Assembly: GCF_040054535.1 (NCBI RefSeq)
Contig: NC_090789.1
Coordinates: forward strand, 6,242,697-6,306,696
Source: Antennarius striatus
Taxonomy: Eukaryota; Chordata; Actinopteri; Lophiiformes; Antennariidae
DNA length: 64,000 nt
Direction of reading: 5' to 3'
The notes under the pieces: generated by a model
The model's database searches: none
Seen by the model: the letters and a program-made list of their open reading frames with translations, nothing else
Told to the model about the DNA's origin: nothing
Position numbers and translations under genes: made by a program
In this document: one piece after another, positions 55,001 to 64,000 of the stretch
How the letters are laid out: the number at the start of each line of letters is the position of its first letter
Numbering within the stretch: position 1 is the first letter of the stretch

Positions 55001-57737
55001 GTTTTTGTAGAGCAGGTGAAACTGAAAACCGGTTATCAATATAAAATTAATAATCAGTCAGCATACAGTTGTGAAACTCACACTTTTTTGTCGTTGCTAG
55101 GTCCCGATGGCTACAGTCTATATTAAAGTTCAGTTGCTGGGAAAGTAAACACTGAATAACAGCTGTTGTATTTATTGACTAAGTTTTATAGCATGTCTAG
55201 TTTCTGTGTGCTGAATGTGACATTGATATGTTGTCTTGGAGATACTAAGACTCACTGATGGCTACTGCTGATACCAGTCATGATTGAAAAGCTATTTACT
55301 GAGTCAACACAAGTCACGATTGCATTCATTTTCATGAACGTTAAAATCTGCTGTGAAGTTTACCAAAGAATATTCTGTTGAATAATAATAATAATTCTTA
55401 ACGTCCAGTGAATTGACTTAAACAGCTTTGGATAACCATGACCTGGGTAACTGAGAACCTACACAGACACTGTTGAATAACCCTGAGTAAGATTAGCTAG
55501 GCAAGCTACTGTCAGGCTTTGAGCCACATGCTAACATGAGGATAGAGACAACACTGATATGCTAATGTTTAACAGATAAGCTAATATTTAACAAGCTCCT
55601 GCCTTTCAGGTTACTACCATGTTGTTATGGTAATATGTGCTATTTAGCATACACAGCTGAGATCACATGATGCGCACTGTTATAACAGTTTTTCTCATAT
55701 CTTAGCAAAGTGCTTGGCACCTTGAAATTTGTCTATTTGCTGACAATAGATTAAAAGTTTGTATCAATGATATTATAATTTATCCTTTCAAACATTACAA
55801 TTTGTTTATTGATGGCACTGCTAGAAGAAAGACCGCTAATTCCACGAGACAAGTATCTTACCTTCTTATGAGGCATCCATTGTGTTTGCGTACAGGTAAA
55901 GAGAAACACACCCAGGAAGGCATCCCTGTTTCCCCCCTGGCGGCCATTACTGTCTGTTCTTTGTTCATCATTGGCTGCATGTTGCTTTTCTTCATAAGGA
56001 GAAGCTGTCATCCTAAGAGAGGTCAGACCATAAATCTGCTGCTTTGATACGTAAAGTTTTGTAAAGAAGTTACTTTCAAGACTGTACCTTTATCGCCTGC
56101 TCAGTCATGCAACTTCTTTAACTTGGTCCATGTTTGAAATCCACACATATAAAAGCTGAGATAAGAATAATATCATGCTTAACATCCAGCGGAATGGTGA
56201 TTTTGCTTGTTAATCGTACATAGAACTATAGATGATTTGCAAATCTCTATCATGTACTAGTACACTGCAGAAAGTAGAACTGAATTTTACGAAGTTAATG
56301 TAAACAAAAGTGTAAGTTCTTTGTTTGTGACTAATTAAAATCCCCTCCCCTTTTTCATTTTCAATAGTACTCATGAGCATTTACAACAGGTATAGTCTTT
56401 TATTTGAAAATAATACCAACATTATTATTTTGTTGTACTTTAAGGATACAAAATGTAGTCGTAGTATTACAACTAACATTTTCATTTGCTTGGCTTTGAC
56501 AGACCGCTTTCAGAGCAGAAACGACCACATCGCTCAGGTGAGTTACATGTTATGATATTTATTGCATTGCTTTGCTTTCTACTCATCAATCCAGGCATTG
56601 TTTAGATTGCGCTGCTGAGCTGACAGTTATAACCAGCTGGTGGTAGCTGACCTTCTGGTGTTGTTTGTGTCCACTCTTTGCTCATGTGTTTGTCCAACTT
56701 AGCTTCGGTAGTGCCAAAGAAACGTAACATCCATATTGTCGATTTTGCAGCTTATTAGTCTATAGTTTGAAGGTGTTGCATTGTGTGGCTCACTCATGAT
56801 CAGGATTCATCTACCCAGATAGCACTGATACTCACAACTTATTCAAATGTGATCATGTCGGGCTGTTAGCTTTTTCAGCCAGTAGATCACATCCCATCTC
56901 ACTTTTGACTGGCACTTGTTTTGGAGGTTACTGAAGTCTGCTCTCAGGTTCCTTTATCTTACTCCTCATGGTACCCGTCTGTACTTCTATTGGACAAATG
57001 GCCTTTCTCCAGAGTTTCTGCTTATGTCACTTGTGTGTTTATCTCAACAAACATCTCCTTCAATTGCTTTCTTGGTCTGAGCATCTAGATTGGAGATCAT
57101 TTTCTTCATATACCATAATCATCCTTTGGTGCTACCCTGCCATACTGCTTACTAGTGTACTCACTGTGTTTTATCCTTTCAATTCATGGTTGTGACAAAT
57201 GAATATCAACACAAGAGATTGAGGGCCCAGCTTGACATAGCAGCTTCTCTTTGGACAATTCGGGTTGTTGCTATGTTTCCTCACAGAATGTATCCTCTTC
57301 CTCACCTTTGACCTATTTTCAATAGTTCAATTAATGTATATTATGGTTACATATAGGTACTGTATGTAAAACAATATATTTAGATGTATATCTTGTTACT
57401 GTACAGAGGGTAGAAACTGGTCTGACATTGAAACTTGTCCATCAACAGGTCACGAGGATGCAACCGAAGACTTTGGCATCTACGAGTTTGTCTCCATACC
57501 TGGGAAAATGGAGTCTGCACAGGTGTGATCATGAATTTAAATGCTAAAAAAGTCAATGGATCAGGTTTTGTCTATTGTTGAACAGTTGTGTGCACTCTTT
57601 TAATTTATTGTCCAACAATCCTGCAGGCATCGTGCAGGTCTTTGGCACGTCTGGAGTCTGTTCAGGACATGCACACCACCATCTACGATGTGATCAGACA
57701 TGTTCCTGAAACCCCCAGTCACAGTTTGCTGAAGTGA
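49083..57737 (+). CDS. hepacam2: HEPACAM family member 2 (Ig-superfamily membrane protein), nine coding exons
   Basis: Exons: 49083-49143, 52170-52529, 52612-52899, 54647-54946, 55896-56021, 56368-56389 (22-nt microexon), 56503-56537, 57449-57522 and 57627-57737 (stop 57735-57737). The total is 1377 nt, 458 residues; human HEPACAM2 has about 462. Exon 1 encodes a signal peptide (CVFSVLLILTG). Exon 2 is an N-terminal Ig-like domain without the canonical cysteine pair. Exons 3 and 4 are Ig domains with LTCSV...YHCVA and FFDCSA...YLCRAF. Exon 5 has the transmembrane segment (LAAITVCSLFIIGCMLLFF) and an Arg/His/Lys stop-transfer. The tail has SGHEDATEDFGIYEFV and TIYDVIRHVPE, both conserved in the family. 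N-glycosylation sequons NVS, NKT, NVT, NTT and NVT are visible. Human HEPACAM2 (MIKI) acts in adhesion-like and mitotic centrosome roles. An in-frame ATG at 49065 could add six residues; I chose 49083 for its better -3 base (A) and tighter signal peptide. Confidence 0.94.
49144..52169 (+). other. hepacam2 intron 1 (3.0 kb)
   Basis: AT-rich, no recognisable gene or interspersed repeat. It contains a perfect 17-bp inverted repeat at 51080-51117. Confidence 0.6.
51080..51117. repeat. Perfect 17-bp inverted repeat (4-nt loop)
   Basis: Left arm CTACAGTTTCAGGACCT (51080-51096), loop GTAG, right arm at 51101-51117 is its exact reverse complement. It lies in hepacam2 intron 1 and is too short for a typical microRNA precursor. 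Confidence 0.97.
53588..53625. repeat. Perfect 16-bp inverted repeat (6-nt loop)
   Basis: Left arm GGTTGATACTGCTAAC (53588-53603), loop AAAACA, right arm GTTAGCAGTATCAACC (53610-53625). Confidence 0.97.
53812..54236 (+). mobile_element. tRNA-derived SINE-like element, nearly full length
   Basis: The 5' part reads GTAGTGCCGTTGACTCATAG then AGAAGGTCCT and GGTATGATTCC (53872-53882), a diverged Pol III B-box (consensus GGTTCGANTCC). The middle has the GTGGAGTCTGCATTCTC and GTGTGGGTTTTCTCTGGGTT blocks, and the 3' part has CAGCAGGGATAGGCTTCAGC and ends with GAATGAATT-type repeats. These blocks are those of a dispersed teleost repeat whose 3' fragments also occur at 40500-40650 and 47100-47306. It is a diverged, probably old copy. 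I am unsure of its formal family name. Confidence 0.7.
54947..55895 (+). other. hepacam2 intron 4
   Basis: About 950 bp of AT-rich sequence with no recognisable repeat or gene. Confidence 0.6.
56368..56389 (+). CDS. hepacam2: 22-nt microexon of hepacam2
   Basis: Preceded by a strong pyrimidine tract ending TTTTCAATAG and followed by GTATAG. It is required to keep the frame: exon 5 ends in phase 1 and exon 56503-56537 can only be read as family sequence (SEQKRPHRSGHED) from phase 2, and 22 nt makes exactly that shift. The joined residues (VLMSIYNRPLSEQ) align with the human juxtamembrane tail (KVIKQKLEGRPETEY). Confidence 0.8.
56538..57448 (+). other. hepacam2 intron 7
   Basis: About 900 bp with no recognisable repeat or gene. 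The hydrophobic ORF at 56968-57195 has no family resemblance. Confidence 0.55.
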
Positions 57738-57844
57738 CCCTTAGCTGGAGTTTTGACATTATCACTTCACTTGAAGACTTTTGTGTAGCCTTATGCTCTG
57801 GAGTCCCTGAAACACTGGCTTTGGTGGCCATTTTTTGCACAAGA

Positions 57845-57850
57845 AATAAA
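57845..57850 (+). terminator. Candidate hepacam2 poly(A) signal (AATAAA)
   Basis: Canonical AATAAA 108 nt after the stop codon. Later AT-rich signals between 58260 and 59470 could give longer 3' UTRs. Confidence 0.45.
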
Positions 57851-59292
57851 GGAGACTCTGTGAGTATACAAGCAAATTGTGCACTGTTACTGTCCACAGA
57901 TGTGAAAAAGGTTCAATGTTTTCCTGACATTGTTGTGAGATGAAAGTGTATGTGTGGACTACATTTCTTTATGTCAAAGTACAAATGAAGATGAACTGTT
58001 TTACCTTGTCCTTTCAAAAATGAAGACCACTATATCTTGATGTTGTTCCAAATCATTAGTGGGTTGGTTGGGCATGTGATGGGGAGAACTCATTAAAACT
58101 CAGAGTGGATCAGGAATGTTTTTTCACTTTCTTTAAAAAAGATAATTACCATTTCATTAATATATTTCTGATTTAACATATTCAACAAGCATAATCTGTT
58201 TCAAGAGATAAGTGTTATGATGCATTTTCTTGTGTGAGTATATGTGTAAATACTGTACATGAATTAAACTGCAGATGCTTTATACATATTTTTACCATAA
58301 AAGAAAATGTTTTTGCCAGCATTGGTTGGTCTGTGTTTAATTTTATTGACAAATTCTTATGAAACTTGGTTTCCATTATATTTAGGAGTGGATCTGGTCA
58401 AAGGAGGCTGAATTAGGACTTTTTATAATTTTCCTTTTGAAAAAGTTAGGGTTTCCTTGTACTGTTTGAAGTATATTCATGAAATTGACTGAAAGAGTGG
58501 GGCATATTTTGTAAAAAACAAAACAAAACAAAACAAGCACATCAAAATTCACCGTTTTAGATCCTGAAGAAAAATATCATGAGAAAATATCATGAGTAAA
58601 GTTTATTTTTTTTCAGTGACTACCAACTAATAATACCTCATAATATCTAATTCCAAATTCAAGGGGAGTTTTTTTCAATAGTCAAGGTGTTAAACTGATA
58701 TGGGATAATTGTTTTGAGCAACATAAACAGCGTCAAAAGTGAAATGCCTTGGTAGATGCTTGCCATTGCTGACTGGTATCAAGCTCAATTTCTCAGTTTC
58801 TAATCTGTTTGGTCAATCTGATGAAAGATTATTCAACTATTGTACAGTTTGTATTCACATGCTTGTTTTTACTTAATTAAATATATAACTGTTTACTTGT
58901 CTGGGTCATTGTAAATATATTTATTTGTTATACTTTATGTGTTTTCCTTATTGAATGCTAATTGTTGTTAGGACTTAAAATGAACACTTTGCAGCTCATT
59001 AAAAACACAAATAACTGAAGCCAGTGAAGATGTCAGTGCTTCAGCTGATTCACAATCAGTATTTGTCTGGGGTCTTGGGTGTCTTTCAGAATACTGTAGG
59101 GGTCTTGGCTGTGATTTATTTTCTTATAAAGTCTCTCTGTATTTGTCAGCTCATGTACTTGTTTTTCTCAGCTTTATTCTGTTGGTATCCCCTGTACCTG
59201 AGGTGACCAAGGAAGCAGGCAGCAACAGATGGTTAGTTCAGCATGTGGCAGAGCACCATCCACCTGCTCCTGCTGACACCTTTTTACAACTA

Positions 59293-59295
<3 letters not shown>

Positions 59296-59365
<70 letters not shown>

Positions 59366-59388
59366 GTGTGCATGTGTGTGTGTGTGTG
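59296..59388. repeat. (GT)n microsatellite with CG and CA interruptions
   Basis: About 93 bp of GT units broken near the right end by CGTG and CATG. Confidence 0.95.
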
Positions 59389-60632
59389 ATAATTTTTTTT
59401 TAATATAGTTTATTAGAATGAGCTCTTGTGTCTCAGTTTGTCTTCTGTTATTATTCATCTCAGCAAATAAAGCATTGTGTTGCTGCCATTAGCCCTTTAC
59501 AAACCAAATACTTACACTTCTGCACTCCCAAGGTGTAACATTGAAACGTGAATCAAGAAGAAGCCAAACAGTCAAAAGGGGTTGGTTTTGATTATGTAAC
59601 TCCTCCTGCATTCAAGTGCTATTTTGTGGCACAAAGGCTGTACAGTCTCACTATGTATTTGATCAAATTAAAGTTTTTTTCAACATTTAAGAAGATTTGA
59701 TACTTTTTTGAAATGGCGGCTGGTAAATTTTAAGGGGGTTTCAAACATTATTTGCTGAATGATAAAAGCACTATACCAACAAGTCAAATGATCATCACAT
59801 TTTTTTTAGAATAATACATTGTCAGTCATAATTTGAAGCTTATTAAACTAATTGCAGTACATCAGGTAATCTTTTGAATCTAGCCTTAATTAAAGCATAC
59901 AAACTGACTCACTCATTGTGCTATGTTTTTGTGGTGGCATCTCCGGCTAGAGGCTGCCATCTGTTCCGTCTCAGTGTATGCTTAAAGGGAGGCTCCGCAC
60001 TGTGGATGACTGGATAACAAACAACTGTGAAGTCACTAAAGGGATCGACCTCATCTTCATTTGACTGGGAAATAGCCTGTGGCATCATTAACCAGGATCT
60101 AGGGCTGATGGCGCCTGTTGTCTGCTGTATGTCGACTGCTTTCTACCAAGTGTTGCTAGAAATGACAAATAAGACTGAATAGGTGTGCACTGCGGTGCTT
60201 ATGTAATTATGTAATTGGATGTTATTACCAATATAGAGCCAGATGTAATTGCCAGGCATAGATGGGGCTTCATACAGGAACACTGAGTTATGGATGCCAC
60301 AATCAATCTTGCTAAAAATAAATGAGACCACATGTTAAGAAATAAAATAAACTTCTCCAACCTGTACAACATTGAAATACTGGCTGTTTTTCTGTGTGAT
60401 TATGTACACACAGAACAACAGCCAGTATTATCAGTATAACATTAATTTTAATACAACAATATCACATTGTAAAAGTAGTATAAATTTCTTATCAAAAGTT
60501 CAAAATGTAAAGAATAGTTTTAAAAAAAGTAGTGATTATGCAGAACCATGGCCATGTAATGATATATTATTAATTACTTAATTTTTTATTTTTATTTTTA
60601 GAGAATAAATGTAAGCCATACCCGTTACCGTT

Positions 60633-60662
60633 GTGACTCTTCGCATGTACTCGAAGAGTCAC
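60633..60662. repeat. Perfect 11-bp inverted repeat (8-nt loop)
   Basis: GTGACTCTTCG (60633-60643), loop CATGTACT, CGAAGAGTCAC (60652-60662). Confidence 0.95.
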
Positions 60663-60910
60663 TGTTAATTTTTTTTCATAATTTACTTCTTTTCTTTTTT
60701 GATATGTCAAAATATCCCATGTTACAGAGCAACGTTAAGTCGATATCAGAATTAGTTTAATTAAAAATCCAAAATAAGAATTTGCAACTGAAATAAAACA
60801 GTTATAAATACAAATGACTGAACAAACAATCTATAAATTCAATTGTATTGTGTTATATTAATTTACGATCACGTTTTTGTCTGAGATAAGACATCATCTA
60901 TGACAACGAT

Positions 60911-60948
60911 AACTATAATTCAGCAACTATAATTCAGCAACTATAATT
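60911..60948. repeat. 14-bp tandem repeat, 2.7 copies
   Basis: AACTATAATTCAGC occurs twice in tandem and is followed by AACTATAATT. Confidence 0.95.
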
Positions 60949-61037
60949 TTGTACAGAACCAAAATATTTTCATTTTTAATTTAACCTTCACACTTGAAGA
61001 TTCTTCAAAGAGGCGATAAGTGCGACTACTGGCAAAA

Positions 61038-61095
61038 ACTCCAATTCCCAAGATGCGTCAGACTGTTACGGTCCTTGACGTTGCAGTCACGTGAC
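61038..61095 (+). promoter_or_regulatory. vps50 promoter: ZNF143/THAP11-like element and CLEAR/E-box palindrome
   Basis: ACTCCAATTCCCAAGATGC (61038-61056) closely resembles the ZNF143/THAP11 core element ACTACAATTCCCAGAATGC, with three mismatches. At 61086-61095 lies GTCACGTGAC, a perfect 10-bp palindrome identical to the CLEAR consensus bound by TFEB/MITF-family factors. A TGACGTT half-CRE-like word lies between them. The start codon is 112 bp downstream, so the transcription start is probably near 61100-61130. No TATA box was seen. Confidence 0.6.
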
Positions 61096-61207
61096 GATCA
61101 ACTATGACTTCCATCCTGTAGTAGTAATGGAGGTACAACGTTAGCAACCAAAAAAAACAGTAACTTTGAACTAATTCATTCATTCATTAACACAAGTTGG
61201 ATCAATA

Positions 61208-61732
61208 ATGCAGAAGATTAAGTCTCTAATGGCCCGGCAGGTAAGCAGAAGTCTCCACAGAGCCGAAAGCTTCGGTTGTTTGTCTCTGACAGTTGTTAAA
61301 AGCTAGCATGACAGTTGGCTAAGCTAACTCGCTAATCTGACAGCTCATCGTTTGTCTTATTAAAAGGTACATTCGACATGACTAACATCTACTAAATAAG
61401 CCATATGGAGAATATGCATGACTTTCCTACGTTGTTCAATCAATGTTTTTACCACAAAAAAACATAACGATATGGTTTAACAGTGGAGACAAGGTATCCA
61501 GTGATGTTATCAGTTTTCAGTGTAATTTGACACAACAGAACCAAACCTACCACCTTTAGAAATCTGCCATCTTCCCTTTTTGCTATACGTGACAGTTTGA
61601 TGATAAATAATGAACTATATAACAGGATTTATTTTGGTCTAACAGTGATTCTTGATTTGACAGGGTTTAAAAAGCCCTCAAGAAAGCATGGCAGATCTCA
61701 GTCCCGTGGAGAACCTGAGGATACCAAGCAAG
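61208..61732 (+). CDS. vps50: VPS50 (EARP/GARPII complex subunit), first two coding exons
   Basis: Exon 1 is 61208-61240 (MQKIKSLMARQ, donor GTAAGC); exon 2 is 61664-61732 (GLKSPQESMADLSPVENLRI then PSK, donor GTAAAG). Both junctions are in phase 0. The 34 residues match the N-terminus of vertebrate VPS50/CCDC132 nearly residue for residue. VPS50 replaces VPS54 in the VPS51-VPS52-VPS53 tether to form EARP, which works in endocytic recycling and dense-core vesicle maturation. The remaining exons lie beyond the right edge, so domains further on cannot be judged. The start has A at -3 (AATAATGC). Intron 1 is 423 bp. Confidence 0.92.
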
Positions 61733-64000
61733 GTAAAGCTTTGTTTTGGTGATTTCTGCATTATGTATAAATTAAAGAGCAGTATAAGGTAAATATATTA
61801 GTCTACCGTCTACCGAGTCTATTGTTATTGAAGTGGTGGTTGGATCAGTCGACACCTGGCCTTTGCTTACCTGTTTTTATTGTGAAAATCTGAGCAGTTA
61901 AATGGTTCCTGTTGGCTTATGCCTGACAGGTGAAAAATGTTTGCAGCTATTTGTTCACTTACATCTTACATTAATTACAATAATTCTTTCGAGCTTACAT
62001 TCTCCACCTCTGTTCTGTATGAAGTAACAATTTTGATGTAGGTATGTATATTACTTAAAGAGGCTAATTTTCTTGAAACTCAAACACAGTTCTTTCAGTT
62101 CTAGTCAAATAATGTGAATGATTGTGTCAGGAGATGAACTGGTTGAACCAGATTTATTTTATGTGAAAGTTTGATCAGTATGCGCTGAATTACATTTCAA
62201 ACTATTTCCTGTAAGGTACATAAGACACATCCAAGGTTGTTGCTTAAGATAAATTTCAAACATTATATGACTACAATACTTTGAAAATAAAATTATAATG
62301 ATACCGTTTTTTTAATACCACAGCAGAAAAAAATAAATTCTATTCACAGTTTTTTTCTTTATAACCTGCTGCACAACATTCTTGCACAGAAAAAGTCACT
62401 GAATACGTATCAGTACATTTATCTTAATGCGTATCAATGCAGCTTTCAATTTGAAAATCTGATAATTTTTTTAAACTAAAAATATATATATTGACTTGTT
62501 TTAAGAATATCTAGAAATGCATAGTTACACAACAGCTGTAGGCTTGTCTAGAATTTAGAGATTGAAGGCTCTATTTAATATTATTTAACAATATGATGCA
62601 CATCAGTCCCATCAGCAGGAGGATGAAATATGGTTGGCTCTTATAGTATTTTAGAAGTTTGACAAGGCAGTATTGTATTCCACAAAACAGTTTGTCTTGC
62701 TCGGTCACAGGTAGCATTTGGCATTATCCTTGTGTATAAATGCAGTTTGTCAAGAGTGGACAGGGTATAAACTGTGTGAAAATGAGCGGCCAATATATAT
62801 TCTCTTACTTAAACCCCCATGATTTGCTAGCTGATGCCTTTGCTCTGCCTTTGTTGTGATGACCTTTCTGTGAATGTACCTGATTACAGTTTGGAAGGTG
62901 ACCACCTCCTTTTGTTTGTCTTGCTTGGTTTTCTTAGCCGGATCGATTTATGCTGACATTAAACTTCCCTGTCTTGTTGTTCTTGGGTTTTGTCACCCTG
63001 GTTTGGCTTTATTTGGCTTTAATATGAGTTGAATTTTCTCTGTGGAGTCCTGTGCTAATGCACCAAAGGAGTTTTGGTTGCACAATGTCAAATATCCTTA
63101 AAAAGGGGGAGAGTAACAGGAAATGTTTTCTGTCAATTCATCTATGAGGGTTTGTAAAAGGTTAAGCAGAGAGGTATCTCTCGTTTAGTTGTTTATATTC
63201 ACTACTGTTGCCACGGGATGGATAACAAAGATCATTTAATAAGCTAAAAATGTCAAAGCATATTGTTGTAATGCTTGTGGGCAGTGCAATATTTCTGCTG
63301 CCACACCCATTATTACAGAAATCTAGCCAGCGATACAGATAAGATCAACTGTCATTCTGTGACACGATGTAATTACAGCAGGGAGGTGTCTTTAGAAAGA
63401 GTTGTTTCCCCATCATTGACTTTGGGTTTGGTATAAAATGAATCTGCAGCAAATAAATGACTTAAAATGTTTCCTTCTTCCGTTCTGTGATGTAAGGAAG
63501 TAGTGTGCAAATCCACAGAAAAGATGTGATTGGGTTAATTCAGCAGAAAGTATAAAAACAAAATGTTCGGTTTGTATTATATGCACCCCAAGCCTTCTGA
63601 CAGTCACCTGTGTGTAATGCAAACACCTGCCTTTTGTGTGCTCAACCAAAATACAGGGCTTATTATTTGATGATATAATGCATCGACTGTATTTACTTTT
63701 TGTTGGGACTTTCAGCCTACATGATGATGAAACTGAACCCGCACAAGCATGCCCTTGTATACACAAAAACCTTTTGAATAAAGGATGAATAAACCTTTCA
63801 ATATGCCGTGACGTGTCATAACCTTGCTTTCATGCTGCTGCTATTTTTTTTTAATTAAAATTTTATTTAACAGAAGAAAATCTCATTGATATTTAAAATG
63901 TCTTTTACAAGAGAGCTGAGAGGGGGCAGCTGCATGAAACGGCTGGGTTATATCAATCAATATCGATGTATCGTAAGTATCAATGATACTTACATTACAA
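61733..64000 (+). other. vps50 intron 2 (runs off the right edge)
   Basis: AT-rich, with no further vps50 exon recognised (the expected next segment, EEFRELREQ-like, was not found). The minus-strand ORF at 63413-63766 has no recognisable relatives. No microsatellite longer than a few units is present, in contrast to the rest of the window. Confidence 0.6.

Larger units (their letters stand above)
57851..61037. other. hepacam2 3' flank / intergenic region before vps50
   Basis: No gene is recognised. It contains the imperfect (GT)n at 59296-59388, a 13-bp direct repeat near 58571-58596 (AAAATATCATGAG twice), a non-repetitive stretch at 59925-60150 that may be conserved non-coding DNA, an 11-bp inverted repeat at 60633-60662 and a 14-bp tandem repeat at 60911-60948. 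Confidence 0.5.

Noticed and set aside
63413..63766. 117-codon minus-strand ORF in vps50 intron 2
   Set aside because: No recognisable domain or relatives; lies antisense in an intron.

Overview
This window is vertebrate nuclear DNA, almost certainly from a ray-finned (teleost) fish. Genes are split into short exons with GT-AG introns, (CA/TG)n microsatellites are very abundant, fish-type interspersed repeats are present, and the gene order matches the vertebrate FAM133B - CDK6 - HEPACAM2 - VPS50 neighbourhood. I found no prokaryotic, phage, CRISPR or plasmid features. All exon coordinates were worked out by hand from splice signals, reading-frame continuity and similarity to the families as I know them.

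Layout. (1) 1-2675, minus strand: the 5' seven coding exons of fam133b, which continues past the left edge, with a compact CCAAT/GC-box/E-box promoter at about 2785-2863. (2) 7192-34257, minus strand: a complete seven-coding-exon cdk6 (325 codons plus stop), with a probable long 3' UTR down to about 3859 and an upstream promoter/CpG-rich zone at 34.7-36.1 kb. (3) 36.3-49.0 kb: intergenic sequence with microsatellites, two truncated copies of a fish SINE-like repeat and some possibly conserved non-coding stretches. (4) 49083-57737, plus strand: a complete nine-coding-exon hepacam2 (458 codons plus stop), including a 22-nt microexon. (5) 61208-61732, plus strand: the first two coding exons of vps50, whose second intron runs off the right edge; its promoter holds a ZNF143/THAP11-like element and a perfect CLEAR/E-box palindrome.

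The genes do not form an operon. They are unrelated housekeeping, cell-cycle, adhesion and trafficking genes kept in conserved synteny. cdk6 encodes the D-cyclin-dependent G1 kinase, hepacam2 an Ig-superfamily adhesion/mitotic protein, vps50 the EARP-specific tethering subunit for endosomal recycling, and fam133b a small Lys/Ser-rich nuclear protein of poorly known role. The mammalian SAMD9/SAMD9L genes that lie between CDK6 and HEPACAM2 are not seen, and hepacam2 appears inverted relative to human.

No new multi-gene system was found. The observations most worth checking are: a (GT)62 repeat that occupies the 3' splice-site region of cdk6 exon 4; the 22-nt hepacam2 microexon and a possible short-tail isoform; an ITSM-like tyrosine motif in the HEPACAM2 tail; two perfect snap-back hairpins in hepacam2 introns; two copies of an unclassified repeat that carry clustered NR5A/ERR-type half-sites in a cdk6 intron; and the CLEAR element in front of vps50.
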